The notes below the pieces were generated by a model. It had not been told where the DNA came from, made no database searches, and worked only from the letters and a program-made list of their open reading frames with translations. From assembly GCA_026874595.1 (NCBI GenBank), contig CM049315.1:78477401-78541400 (forward strand): a stretch of 64,000 nucleotides of DNA. Reading direction: 5' to 3'. This document shows positions 21,801-34,189 of this stretch, in pieces (position 1 is the stretch's first letter; each line of letters starts with the position of its first letter). The position numbers and the translations under genes were made by a program. This DNA is from Sipunculus nudus. Taxonomy: Eukaryota; Annelida; Sipuncula; Golfingiida; Sipunculidae.

Positions 21801-24324
21801 TAGGCTAGGTTAATTAGATGGTAGGCAGGTCCCTTTAGACCAGGGTACTTGGTGGGTAGGCAGGTCCCTTTAGGCTAGGGTACTTAGTGGGTAGGCAGGT
21901 CCCATTAGGTTAGGGTACTGGGTGGGTTGGCAGGTCCCTTTAGGGTAGGGTACTTCTTAGGTAGGCAGGTCCCTTTAGGGTAGGGTACTTAGTGGGTAGG
22001 CAGGTCCCTTTAGGGTAGGGTACTTAGTGGGAGGCAGGTCCCATTAGGTTAGGGTACTTAGTGGTTAGGCAGGTCCCTTTAGGGTAGGGTACTTCTTGGG
22101 TAGGCAGGTCCATTTAGACCAGGGTACTTAGTGGGTATGCAGGTCCTTCTAGGGTAGGGTAATTAGTCAGTAGGCAGGTCCTTTAGGGTAGGGTAATAAG
22201 TCGGTAGGCAGGTCCCTTTAGGGTAGGGTACTTAGTGGGTAGGTAGGTCCCTTTAGGTCAGGGTACTTAGTGGGTACGCAGGTTCCTTTAGGTTAGGGTA
22301 CTCAGTCGGTAAGCAGGTCCCTTTTGGTTAGGGTAATTTGTCGGTAGGCAGGTCCCTTTAGGGAAGGGTACTTAGTGGGTAGGCAGGTCCATTTAGGTTA
22401 GGGTACTTAGTGGGTAGGCAGGTCCCTTTAGGGTATGGTAATTAGTTAGTAGGCAGGTCCTTTAGGCGAGGGTAATAATTTAGTAGGCAGGTTCCTTTAG
22501 GGAAGGGTACTTAGTCGGAGGCAGGTCCCTATAGGGTAGGGTACTTAGTCGGAAGGCAGGTCCCCTTAGGCTAGTGTACATAAATGGTAGGCAGGTCCCC
22601 TTAGGCTAGGTTAATTAGAGGGTAGGCAGGTCCCTTTAGACCAGGGTACTTGGTGGGTAGGAAGGTCCCCTTAGGGTAGGGTACTTAGTGGGTAGGCAGG
22701 TCCCTTTAGGCTAGGGTACTTAGTGGGTAGGCAGGTCCCTTTAGGCTAGGGTACTTAGTGGGTAGGCAGGTCCTTTAGGCTAGGGTACTAAGTGGGTAGG
22801 CAGGTCCCTTTAGGTTAGGGTACTTAATGGGTAGGTAGGTCCCTTTAGGGTAGGGTACTTAGTGGGTAGGCAGGTCCCTTTAGAGTAGGGTACTTAGTGG
22901 GTAGGCAGGTCCTCTAGGGTAGGGTACTTAGTGGGTAGGCAGGTCCCTTTAGGCTAGGGTACTTAGTGGGTAGGCAGGTCCCTTTAGGCTAGGGTACTTA
23001 GTGGGTAGGCAGGTCCTTTAGGCTAGGGTACTAAGTGGGTAGGCAGGTCCCTTTAGGTTAGGGTACTTAATGGGTAGGTAGGTCCCTTTAGGGTAGGGTA
23101 CTTAGTGGGTAGGCAGGTCCCTTTAGAGTAGGGTACTTAGTGGGTAGGCAGGTCCTCTAGGGTAAGGAACTTAGTCGGTAGGCAGGTCCTCTAAGGTAGG
23201 GTACTTCGTCGGCAGGCAGTACCCTTCCCCAAAGGACCAGCCAACCAGCTAAGTACCCTACCCTGGAGGAACTTTAAGATAGGGTACTTATTCGGTAGGC
23301 AGGTCCCTTTAGCGTAGGGTACTTAGTCGGTAGGCAGGTCCCTATAGGGTAGGGTACTTAGTCAGAAGGCAGGTCCCCTTAGGCTAGTGTACATAAATGG
23401 TAGGCAGGTCCCCTTAGGCTAGGTTAATTAGATGGTAGGCAGGTCCCTTTAGACCAGGGTACTTGGTGGGTAGGCAGGTCCCTTTAGGCTAGGGTACTTA
23501 GTGGGTAGGCAGGTCCCATTAGGTTAGGGTACTGAGTGGGTTGGCAGGTCCCTTTAGGGTAGGGTACTTCTTGGGTAGGCAGGTCCCTTTAGGGTAGGGT
23601 ACTTAGTGGGTAGGCAGGTCCCTTTAGGGTAGGGTACTTAGTGGGAGGCAGGTCCCATTAGGTTAGGGTACTTAGTGGGTAGGCAGGTCCCTTTAGGGTA
23701 GGGTACTTCTTGGGTAGGCAGGTCCATTTAGGCCAGGGTACTTAGTGGGTATGCAGGTCCTTCTAGGGTAGGGTAATTAGTCAGTAGGCAGGTCCTTTAG
23801 GGTAGGGTAATAAGTCGGTAGGCAGGTCCCTTTAGGGTAGGGTACTTAGTGGGTAGGTAGGTCCCTTTAGGTCAGGGTACTTAGTGGGTACGCAGGTTCC
23901 TTTAGGTTAGGGTACTCAGTCGGTAAGCAGGTATCTTTTGGTTAGGGTAATTAGTCGGTAGGCAGGTCCCTTTAGGGTACGGTACTTAGTGGGTAGGCAG
24001 GTCCCTTTAGGTTAGGGTACTTAGTGGGTAGGCAGGTCCCTTTAGGGTATGGTAATTAGTTGGTAGGCAGGTCCTTTAGGCGAGGGTAATAAGTCAGTAG
24101 GCAGGTCCCTTTAGGGAAGGGTACTTAGTCGGTAGGCAGGTCCCTATAGGGTAGGGTACTTAGTCAGAAGGCAGGTCCCCTTAGGCTAGTGTACATAAAT
24201 GGTAGGCAGGTCCCCTTAGGCTAGGTTAATTAGAGGGTAGGCAGGTCCCTTTAGACCAGGGTACTTGGTGGGTAGGAAGGTCCCCTTAGGGTAGGGTACT
24301 TAGTGGGTAGGCAGGTCCCTTTAG

Positions 24325-25515
24325 GCTAAGGTACTTAGTCGGTAGGCAGGTCCTCCAGGGTAGGGCACTTAGTCGGTAGGCAGGTCCTTTAGGGTAAGGT
24401 ACTGCCTGCCGACTAAGTACCCTACCCTAGAGGACCTGCTTACCAACTAAGTAACCTACCCTAGAGGACCTTGAGGGTAAGTCACTCAGTCGGTAGGCAG
24501 GTCCCTTTAGGCTTTGGTACTTAGTGGGTAGGCAGGTCCCTTTAGGGTAGGGTACTTCTTGGGTAGGCAGGTCCCTTTAGGGTAGGGTACTTAGTGAGTA
24601 GACAGGTCCCTTTAGGATAGGGTACTTAGTGGCTAGGCAGGTCCCTTTAGGTTACGGTACTTAGTGGCTAGGCAGGTCCCTTTAGGGTAGGGTACTTAGT
24701 GGGAGGCAGGTCCCATTAGGTTAGGGTACTTAGTGGGTAGGCAGGTCCCTTTAGGGTAGGGTACTTAGTGGGAGGCAGGTCCCATTAGGTTAGGGTACTT
24801 AGTGGGTAGGCAGGTCCCTTTAGGGTAGGGTACTTCTTGGGTAGGCAGGTCCCTTTAGGGTAGGGTACTTAGTGAGTAGGCAGGTCCCTTTAGGGTAGGG
24901 TACTTAGTGGGTAGGCAGGTCCCTTTAGGGTATGGTAATTAGTTGGTAGGCAGGTCCTTTAGGCGAGGGTAATTAGTCAGTAGGCAGGTCCCTTTAGGGA
25001 AGGGTACTTAGTCGGTAGGCAGGTCCCTATAGGGTAGGGTACTTAGTCGGAAGGCAGGTCCCCTTAGGCTAGTGTACATAAATGGTAGGCAGGTCCCCTT
25101 AGGCTAGGTTAATTAGAGGGTAGGCAGGTCCCTTTAGACCAGGGTACTTGGTGGGTAGGAAGGTCCCCTTAGGGTAGGGTACTTAGTGGGTAGGCAGGTC
25201 CCTTTAGGCTAGGGTACTTAGTGGGTAGGCAGGTCCCTTTAGGCTAGGGTACTTAGTGGGTAGGAAGGTCCTTTAGGCTAGGGTACTAAGTGGGTAGGCA
25301 GGTCCCTTTTATGTTAGGGTACTTAATGGGTAGGTAGGTCCCTTTAAGGTTGGGTACTTAGTGGGTAGGCAGGTCCCTTTAGGGTAAGGAACTTAGTCGG
25401 TAGGCAGGTCCCTTTAGGGTAGGGTACTTAGTGGGTAGGCAGGTCCCTTAAGGCTAGGGTTCTTAGTGGGTAAGCAGGTCCCTTAAGGCTAGGGTACTTA
25501 GTGGGTAGGCAGGTC
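24325..25515 (+). repeat. V2 internal duplication, second copy
   Basis: Second copy of the 1.19-kb block at 17640; the match stops where GGGTAGGGTAC becomes GGCTAGGGTAC near 25520. Confidence 0.75.
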
Positions 25516-26905
25516 CCTTTAGGCTAGGGTACTTAGTGGGTAGGCAGGTCCCTTTAGGCTAGGGTACTTAGTGGGTAGGCAGGTCCTTTAGGCTAGGGTA
25601 CTAAGTGGGTAGGCAGGTCCCTTTAGGTTAGGGTACTTAATGGGTAGGTAGGTCCCTTTAGGGTAGGGTACTTAGTGGGTAGGCAGGTCCCTTTAGAGTA
25701 GGGTACTTAGTGGGTAGGCAGGTCCTCTAGGGTAAGGAACTTAGTCGGTAGGCAGGTCCTCTAAGGTAGGGTACTTCGTCGGCAGGCAGTACCCTTCCCC
25801 AAAGGACCAGCCAACCAGCTAAGTACCCTACCCTGGAGGAACTTTAAGATAGGGTACTTATTCGGTAGGCAGGTCCCTTTAGCGTAGGGTACTTAGTCGG
25901 TAGGCAGGTCCCTTTAGGCTAGGGTACTTAGTGGGTAGGCAGGTCCTTTAGGCTAGGGTACTGAGTGGGTAGGCAGGTCCCTTTAGGCTAGGGTACTTAG
26001 TGGGTAGGCAGGTCCTTTAGGCTAGGGTACTAAGTGGGTAGGCAGGTCCCTTTAGGTTAGGGTACTTAATGGGTAGGTAGGTCCCATTAGGTTAGGGTAC
26101 TTAGTGGGTAGGCAGGTCCCTTTAGGGTAGGGTACTTCTTGGGTAGGCAGGTCCATTTAGGCCAGGGTACTTAGTGGGTATGCAGGTCCTTCTAGGGTAG
26201 GGTAATTAGTCAGTAGGCAGGTCCTTTAGGGTAGGGTAATAAGTCGGTAGGCAGGTCCCTTTAGGGTAGGGTACTTAGTGGGTAGGTAGGTCCCTTTAGG
26301 TCAGGGTACTTAGTCGGTAGGCAGGTCCCTTTAGGTTAGGGTACTTAGTGGGTAGGCAGGTCCCTTAAGGGTATGGTAATTAGTTGGTAGGCAGGTCTTT
26401 TAGGCGAGGGTAATAAGTCAGTAGGCAGGTTCCTTTAGGGAAGGGTACTTAGTCGGAGGCAGGTCCCTATAGGGTAGGGTACTTAGTCGGAAGGCAGGTC
26501 CCCTTAGGCTAGTGTACATAAATGGTAGGCAGGTCCCCTTAGGCTAGGTTAATTAGAGGGTAGGCAGGTCCCTTTAGACCAGGGTACTTGGTGGGTAGGA
26601 AGGTCCCCTTAGGGTAGGGTACTTAGTGGGTAGGCAGGTCCCTTTAGGCTAGGGTACTTAGTGGGTAGGCAGGTCCCTTTAGGCTAGGGTACTTAGTGGG
26701 TAGGCAGGTCCTTTAGGCTAGGGTACTAAGTGGGTAGGCAGGTCCCTTTAGGTTAGGGTACTTAATGGGTAGGTAGGTCCCTTTAGGGTAGGGTACTTAG
26801 TGGGTAGGCAGGTCCCTTTAGAGTAGGGTACTTAGTGGGTAGGCAGGTCCTCTAGGGTAAGGAACTTAGTCGGTAGGCAGGTCCTCTAAGGTAGGGTACT
26901 TCGTC

Positions 26906-28277
26906 GGCAGGCAGTACCCTTCCCCAAAGGACCAGCCAACCAGCTAAGTACCCTACCCTGGAGGAACTTTAAGATAGGGTACTTATTCGGTAGGCAGGTC
27001 CCTTTAGCGTAGGGTACTTAGTCGGTAGGCAGGTCCCTATAGGGTAGGGTACTTAGTCAGAAGGCAGGTCCCCTTAGGCTAGTGTACATAAATGGTAGGC
27101 AGGTCCCCTTAGGCTAGGTTAATTAGATGGTAGGCAGGTCCCTTTAGACCAGGGTACTTGGTGGGTAGGCAGGTCCCTTTAGGCTAGGGTACTTAGTGGG
27201 TAGGCAGGTCCCATTAGGTTAGGGTACTGAGTGGGTTGGCAGGTCCCTTTAGGGTAGGGTACTTCTTGGGTAGGCAGGTCCCTTTAGGGTAGGGTACTTA
27301 GTGGGTAGGCAGGTCCCTTTAGGGTAGGGTACTTAGTGGGAGGCAGGTCCCATTAGGTTAGGGTACTTAGTGGGTAGGCAGGTCCCTTTAGGGTAGGGTA
27401 CTTCTTGGGTAGGCAGGTCCATTTAGGCCAGGGTACTTAGTGGGTATGCAGGTCCTTCTAGGGTAGGGTAATTAGTCAGTAGGCAGGTCCTTTAGGGTAG
27501 GGTAATAAGTCGGTAGGCAGGTCCCTTTAGGGTAGGGTACTTAGTGGGTAGGTAGGTCCCTTTAGGTCAGGGTACTTAGTGGGTACGCAGGTTCCTTTAG
27601 GTTAGGGTACTCAGTCGGTAAGCAGGTATCTTTTGGTTAGGGTAATTAGTCGGTAGGCAGGTCCCTTTAGGGTACGGTACTTAGTGGGTAGGCAGGTCCC
27701 TTTAGGTTAGGGTACTTAGTGGGTAGGCAGGTCCCTTTAGGGTATGGTAATTAGTTGGTAGGCAGGTCCTTTAGGCGAGGGTAATAAGTCAGTAGGCAGG
27801 TCCCTTTAGGGAAGGGTACTTAGTCGGTAGGCAGGTCCCTATAGGGTAGGGTACTTAGTCAGAAGGCAGGTCCCCTTAGGCTAGTGTACATAAATGGTAG
27901 GCAGGTCCCCTTAGGCTAGGTTAATTAGAGGGTAGGCAGGTCCCTTTAGACCAGGGTACTTGGTGGGTAGGAAGGTCCCCTTAGGGTAGGGTACTTAGTG
28001 GGTAGGCAGGTCCCTTTAGGCTAGGGTACTTAGTCGGTAGGCAGGTCCCTTTAGGCTAGGGTACTTAGTGGGTAGGCAGCTCCTTTAGGCTAGGGTACTA
28101 AGTGGGTAGGCAGGTCCCTTTAGGTTGGGGTACTTAATGGGTAGGTAGGTCCCTTTAGGGTAGGGTACTTAGTGGGTAGGCAGGTCCCTTTAGAGTAGGG
28201 TACTTAGTGGGTAGGCAGGTCCTCTAGGGTAAGGAACTTAGTCGGTAGGCAGGTCCTCTAAGGTAGGGTACTTCGTC
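26906..28277 (+). repeat. 1372-bp higher-order repeat of V2, copy a
   Basis: Bounded by the inverted marker GGCAGGCAGTACCCTTCCCC. Two independent marker pairs (27082/28454 and 27884/29256) give the same 1372-bp offset, i.e. about 39 basic units. Confidence 0.85.
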
Positions 28278-29649
28278 GGCAGGCAGTACCCTTCCCCAAA
28301 GGACCAGCCAACCAGCTAAGTACCCTACCCTGGAGGAACTTTAAGATAGGGTACTTATTCGGTAGGCAGGTCCCTTTAGCGTAGGGTACTTAGTCGGTAG
28401 GCAGGTCCCTATAGGGTAGGGTACTTAGTCAGAAGGCAGGTCCCCTTAGGCTAGTGTACATAAATGGTAGGCAGGTCCCCTTAGGCTAGGTTAATTAGAT
28501 GGTAGGCAGGTCCCTTTAGACCAGGGTACTTGGTGGGTAGGCAGGTCCCTTTAGGCTAGGGTACTTAGTGGGTAGGCAGGTCCCATTAGGTTAGGGTACT
28601 GAGTGGGTTGGCAGGTCCCTTTAGGGTAGGGTACTTCTTGGGTAGGCAGGTCCCTTTAGGGTAGGGTACTTAGTGGGTAGGCAGGTCCCTTTAGGGTAGG
28701 GTACTTAGTGGGAGGCAGGTCCCATTAGGTTAGGGTACTTAGTGGGTAGGCAGGTCCCTTTAGGGTAGGGTACTTCTTGGGTAGGCAGGTCCATTTAGGC
28801 CAGGGTACTTAGTGGGTATGCAGGTCCTTCTAGGGTAGGGTAATTAGTCAGTAGGCAGGTCCTTTAGGGTAGGGTAATAAGTCGGTAGGCAGGTCCCTTT
28901 AGGGTAGGGTACTTAGTGGGTAGGTAGGTCCCTTTAGGTCAGGGTACTTAGTGGGTACGCAGGTTCCTTTAGGTTAGGGTACTCAGTCGGTAAGCAGGTA
29001 TCTTTTGGTTAGGGTAATTAGTCGGTAGGCAGGTCCCTTTAGGGTACGGTACTTAGTGGGTAGGCAGGTCCCTTTAGGTTAGGGTACTTAGTGGGTAGGC
29101 AGGTCCCTTTAGGGTATGGTAATTAGTTGGTAGGCAGGTCCTTTAGGCGAGGGTAATAAGTCAGTAGGCAGGTCCCTTTAGGGAAGGGTACTTAGTCGGT
29201 AGGCAGGTCCCTATAGGGTAGGGTACTTAGTCAGAAGGCAGGTCCCCTTAGGCTAGTGTACATAAATGGTAGGCAGGTCCCCTTAGGCTAGGTTAATTAG
29301 AGGGTAGGCAGGTCCCTTTAGACCAGGGTACTTGGTGGGTAGGAAGGTCCCCTTAGGGTAGGGTACTTAGTGGGTAGGCAGGTCCCTTTAGGCTAGGGTA
29401 CTTAGTCGGTAGGCAGGTCCCTTTAGGCTAGGGTACTTAGTGGGTAGGCAGCTCCTTTAGGCTAGGGTACTAAGTGGGTAGGCAGGTCCCTTTAGGTTGG
29501 GGTACTTAATGGGTAGGTAGGTCCCTTTAGGGTAGGGTACTTAGTGGGTAGGCAGGTCCCTTTAGAGTAGGGTACTTAGTGGGTAGGCAGGTCCTCTAGG
29601 GTAAGGAACTTAGTCGGTAGGCAGGTCCTCTAAGGTAGGGTACTTCGTC
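28278..29649 (+). repeat. 1372-bp higher-order repeat of V2, copy b
   Basis: Near-identical successor of the preceding copy. The same spacing also separates the markers at 18922 and 20294. Confidence 0.85.
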
Positions 29650-32600
29650 GGCAGGCAGTACCCTTCCCCAAAGGACCTGCCAACCAGCTAAGTACCCTAC
29701 CCTGGAGGAACTTTAAGATAGGGTACTAAGTCGGTAGGCAGGTCCCTTTAGCGTAGGGTACTTAGTCGGTAGGCAGGTCCCTAAAGGGTAGGGTTCTTAG
29801 TCGGTAGGCAGGCCCCCTTAGGCTAGGGTACTTAGACTATAGGTAGGTCTCTTTAGGGTAGGGTACTTAGTCGGTAGGTAGGTGTTTTAGGATAGGGTAC
29901 TTAGTCGGTAGGCAGGTCCCTTTAGGGTAGGGTACTTAGTTGGTAGGCAGGTCCCTTTAGGCTAGGGTACTTAGTGGGTAGGCAGGTCCCTTTAGGCTAG
30001 GGTACTTAGTGGGTAGGAAGGTCCCTTTAGGCTAGGTTACTTAGTGGGTAGGCAGGTCCCTTTAGGGTAGGGTACTTAGTGGGTAGGCATGTCCCTTTTG
30101 GTTAGGGTAATTAGTCAGTAGGCAGGTCCCTTTAGGGTAGGGTACTTCTTGGGTAGGCAGGTCCCTTTAGGGAAGGGTACTTAGCGGGTAGGCAGGTCCC
30201 TTTTGGTTAGGGTAATTAGTCGGTAGACAGGTCCCTTTAGGGTAGGGTACATAGTGGGTAGGCAGGTCCCTTTAGGGTAGGGTACTTAGTGGGTAGGCAG
30301 GTCCCTTTAGGGTATGGTAATTAGTTGGTAGGCAGGTCCTTTAGGCGAGGGTAATTAGTCAGTAGGCAGGTCCCTTTAGGGAAGGGTACTTAGTCGGTAG
30401 GCAGGTCCCTATAGGGTAGGGTACTTAGTCGGAAGGCAGGTCCCCTTAGGCTAGTTTACATAAATGGTAGGCAGGTCCCCTTAGGCTAGGTTAATTAGAG
30501 GGTAGGCAGGTCCCTTTAGACCAGGGTACTTGGTGGGTAGGAAGGTCCCCTTAGGGTAGGGTAATTAGTGGGTAGGCAGGTCCCTTTAGGCTAGGGTACT
30601 TAGTGGGTAGGCAGGTCCCTTTAGGCTAGGGTACTTAGTGGGTAGGCAGATCCTTTAGGCTAGGGTACTAAGTGGGTAGGCAGGTCCCTTTTATGTTAGG
30701 GTACTTAATGGGTAGGTAGGTCCCTTTAGGGTAGGGTACTTAGTGGGTAGGCAGGTCCCTTTAGGGTAGGGTACTTAGTGGGTAGGCAGATCCTCTAGGG
30801 TAAGGAACTTAGTCGGTAGGCAGGTCCCTTTAGGGTAGGGTACTAAGTGGGTAGGCAGGTCCCTTAAGGCTAGGGTACTTAGTGGGTAGGCAGGTCCCTT
30901 TAGGGTAGGGTACTTAGTGGGTAGGCAGGTCCCTTTAGGGTAGGGTACTTAGTGGGTAGGCAGGTCCCTTTAGGGTAGGGTACTTAGTGGAAGGCAGGTC
31001 CCATTAGGTTAGGGTACTTAGTGGGTAGGCAGGTCCCTTTAGAGTAGGGTACTTCTTGGGTAGGCAGGTCCATTTAGGCCAGGGTACTTAGTGGGTATGC
31101 AGGTCCTTCTAGGGTAGGGTAATTAGTCAGTAGGCAGGTCCTTTAGGGTAGGGTAATAAGTCGGTAGGCAGGTCCCTTTAAGGTAGGGTACTTAGTGGGT
31201 AGGTAGGTCCCTTTAGGTCAGGGTACTTAGTGGGTACGCAGGTTCCTTTGGGTTAGGGTACTCAGTCGGTAAGCAGGTCCCTTTTGGTTAGGGTAATTAG
31301 TCGGTAGGCAGGTCCCTTTAGGGTAGGGTACTTAGTGGGTAGGCAGGTCCCTTTAGGTTAGGGTACTTAGTGGGTAGGCAGGTCCCTTTAGGGTATGGTA
31401 ATTAGTTGGTAGGCAGGTCCTTTAGGCGAGGGTAATAAGTCAGTAGGCAGGTCCCTTTAGGGAAGGGTACTTAGTCGGAGGCAGGTCCCTATAGGGTAGG
31501 GTACTTAGTCGGAAGGCAGGTCCCCTTAGGCTAGTGTACATAAATGGTAGGCAGGTCCCCTTAGGCTAGGTTAATTAGAGGGTAGGCAGGTCCCTTTAGG
31601 GTAGGGTACTTAATGGGTAGGTAGGTCCCTTTAGGGTAGGGTACTTAGTGGGTAGGCAGGTCCCTTTAGAGTAGGGTACTTAGTGGGTAGGCAGGTCCTC
31701 TAGGGTAAGGAACTTAGTCGGTAGGCAGGTCCTCTAAGGTAGGGTACTTCGTCGGCAGGCAGTACCCTTCCCCAAAGGACCTGCCAACCAGCTAAGTACC
31801 CTACCCTGGAGGAACTTTAAGATAGGGTACTTAGTCGGTAGGCAGGTCCCTTTAGCGTAGGGTACTTAGTCGGTAGGCAGGTCCCTAAAGGGTAGGGTTC
31901 TTAGTCGGTAGGAAGGCCCCCTTAGGCTAGGGTACTTAGACTATAGGTAGGTCTCTTTAGGGTAGGGTACTTAGTCGGTAGGTAGGTGTTTTAGGATAGG
32001 GTACTTAGTGGGTAGGAAGGTCCCTTTAGGCTAGGGTACTTAGTGGGTAGGAAGGTCCCTTTAGGCTAGGTTACTTAAAGGGTAGGCAGGTCCCTTTAGG
32101 CAAATGTACTTGGTGGTAGGCAGGTCCCTTTAGGCTAGGGTACTTAGTGGGTAGGCAGGTCCCTTTAGGCTAGGGTTCTTAGTGGGTAGGCAGGTCCCTT
32201 AAGGCTAGGGTACTTAGTGGGTAGGCAGGTCTCTTTAGGGTAGGGTACTTAATGGGTAGGCAGGTCCCTTAAGGCTAGGGTACTAAGTGGGTAGGCAGGT
32301 CCCTTAAGGCTAGGGTACTTAGTGGGTAGGCAGGTCCCTTAAGGCTAGGGTACTTAGTGGGTAGGCAGGTCCCTTTAGGGAAGTGTACTTAGTGGGTAGG
32401 CAGGTCCTCTAGGGTAAGGAACTTAGTCGGTAGGGAGGTCCTCTAAGGTAAGGTACTTCATCAGCAGGCAGTACTCTACCCTAGAGGACCTGCCAACCAG
32501 CTAAGTACCCTACCCTGGAGGAACTTTAAGATAGGGTACTTAGTCAGTAGGCAGGTCCCTTTAGCGTAGGGTACTTAGTCGGTAGGCAGGTCCCTATAGG

Positions 32601-33812
32601 GTAGGGTAGTTAGTCGGAAGGCAGGTCCCCTTAGGCTAGTGTACATAAATGGTAGGCAGGTCCCCTTAGGCTAGGTTAATTAGAGGGTAGGCAGGTCCCT
32701 TTAGACCAGGGTACTTGGTGGGTAGGCAGGTCCCTTCAGGCTAGGGTACTAAGTGGGTAGGCAGGTCCTTTCGGCTAGGGTACTAAGTGGGTAGGTAGGT
32801 CCCTTTAGGTTAGGGTACTTAATGCGTAAGCAGGTCCCTTTAGGGTAGGGTACTTAGTGGGTAGGCAGGTCCCTTTAGGGTAGGGTACTTCGTCGGCAGG
32901 CAGTACCCTACCCTAAAGAACCTGCCAACCAGCTAAGTACTTTACCCTGGAGGAACTTTAAGATAGGGTACTTAGTCTGTAGGCAGGTCCCTTTAGCGTA
33001 GGGTACTTAGTCGGTAGGCAGGTCCCCTTAGGCTAGGGTACTTAGACTTTAGGTAGGTCTCTTAAGGGTAGGGTTCTTAGTGGGTAGGTAGGTCTTTTAG
33101 GATAGGGTACTTAGTCAGTAGGCAGGTCTTCTAAGGAAGGGTACTTAGTCGGTAGGAAGGTCCCTTTAGGGTAGGGTACTTAGTCGGTAGGCAGGTCCCT
33201 TTAGGGTAGGGTACTAAGTCGGTAGGCAGGTCCCTTTAGGGTAGGGTACTTAGTCGGTAGTCAGGTCCCTTTAGGGTAGGGTACTTAGTCGGTAGGCAGG
33301 TCCCTTTAGGGTAGGGTACTTAGTCGGTAGGCAGGTCTCTTAAGGGTAGGGTACTTAGTCGGCAGGCAGGTCCCTTTAGGGTAGGGTACTTAGTCGGCAG
33401 GCAGGTCCTTTTAGGCTAGGGTACTTAGTGGGTAGGCAGGTCCCTTTAGGGTAGGGTACTTAGTGGGTAGGCAGGTCCCTTTAGGGTAGGGTACTTAGTG
33501 GGTAGGCAGGTCCTTTTAGGCTAGGGTACTCAGTGGGTAGACAGGTCCCTTTAGGCTAGGGTACTCAGTGGGTAGGCAGGTCCCTTTAGGGTAGGGTACT
33601 TAGTGGGTAGGCAGGTCCCTTCAGGGTAGGTTACATAGTGGGTCGGCAGGTCCATTTACGGTAGGGTACATAGTCAGTAGGCAGGTTTCTTTAGGGTAGG
33701 GTACTTAGTCGGTAGGCAGTTTGTTAGTATAGGGTAGGGTACTTAGTCGGTAGGCAGTTTGTTAGTATAGGGTAGTCAGACTACTGGTAGAAAGAAACCT
33801 GTCTGCTTACAT

Positions 33813-33871
33813 AATGATGTAAGTAATGACTTGTGAGATATTTTGTCTCACAAGTCGATACTTACATCATT
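33813..33871. repeat. Stem-loop before E2 (X2), 24 of 26 pairs
   Basis: Same position as the X1 hairpin; arms 33813-33838 and 33846-33871, two mismatches near the stem centre. Confidence 0.85.
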
Positions 33872-33885
33872 TTCTTTACTTCCAG

Positions 33886-34026
33886 GTCTCTGAATACACG
33901 TTCCTGGGGGCGTATGACCTCAACTGTTTTGGTGCAGGCAGTGCATCATTCCAACCTGTTGTGTGCCAGGTGGATCTGCCCTGGGCAATGGATATTAAAA
34001 AAATTAAACACTTCCGACTGAAATGA
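33886..34026 (+). pseudogene. E2 of X2, 46 codons and stop
   Basis: Follows TTTACTTCCAG, phase 0. It encodes VSEYTFLGAYDLNCFGAG, then a middle ending PVVCQVDLPWAMDIKK and a basic end, then TGA. X3 has the same frame with one changed residue near the start (VAEY). It would be spliced to an E1 that is broken in this copy. Confidence 0.4.
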
Positions 34027-34189
34027 TAATGTATGGTATACCTATTCCTTTCACTCTCATTGTATATTTACTTAAGTTTCCTCAATACAAATTTGACTTG
34101 GTCTTGTTGTCTGAATAGTCCATCTATTTAATTGCAGACCGGTTGGTATTCCAATATTTGCTCACAGAGCACAATGGATGATTTTCTTC

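Larger units (their letters stand above)
17122..33780 (+). repeat. Giant 35-bp minisatellite V2, about 16.7 kb (about 475 units)
   Basis: Same unit as V1, with variants (TTAGTGGG, TTAGTCGG, AGGCTAGGG, TTAGGTTAGGG, GTGTACATAAATGG) arranged in higher-order repeats. The marker GTGTACATAAATGG occurs about 17 times. Short inverted segments recur throughout (starts near 17716, 18922, 20294, 21597, 23211, 24401, 25781, 26906, 28278, 29650, 31754, 32463, 32895). No open frame of note exists across 16 kb. It occupies the intron position between E1 and E2. Confidence 0.97.

Noticed and set aside
11527-33780. Interstitial telomere sequence (TTTAGGGTAGGG within the unit)
   Set aside because: The telomere-like text is only 12 bp of a 35-bp unit and never forms a run of TTAGGG repeats.
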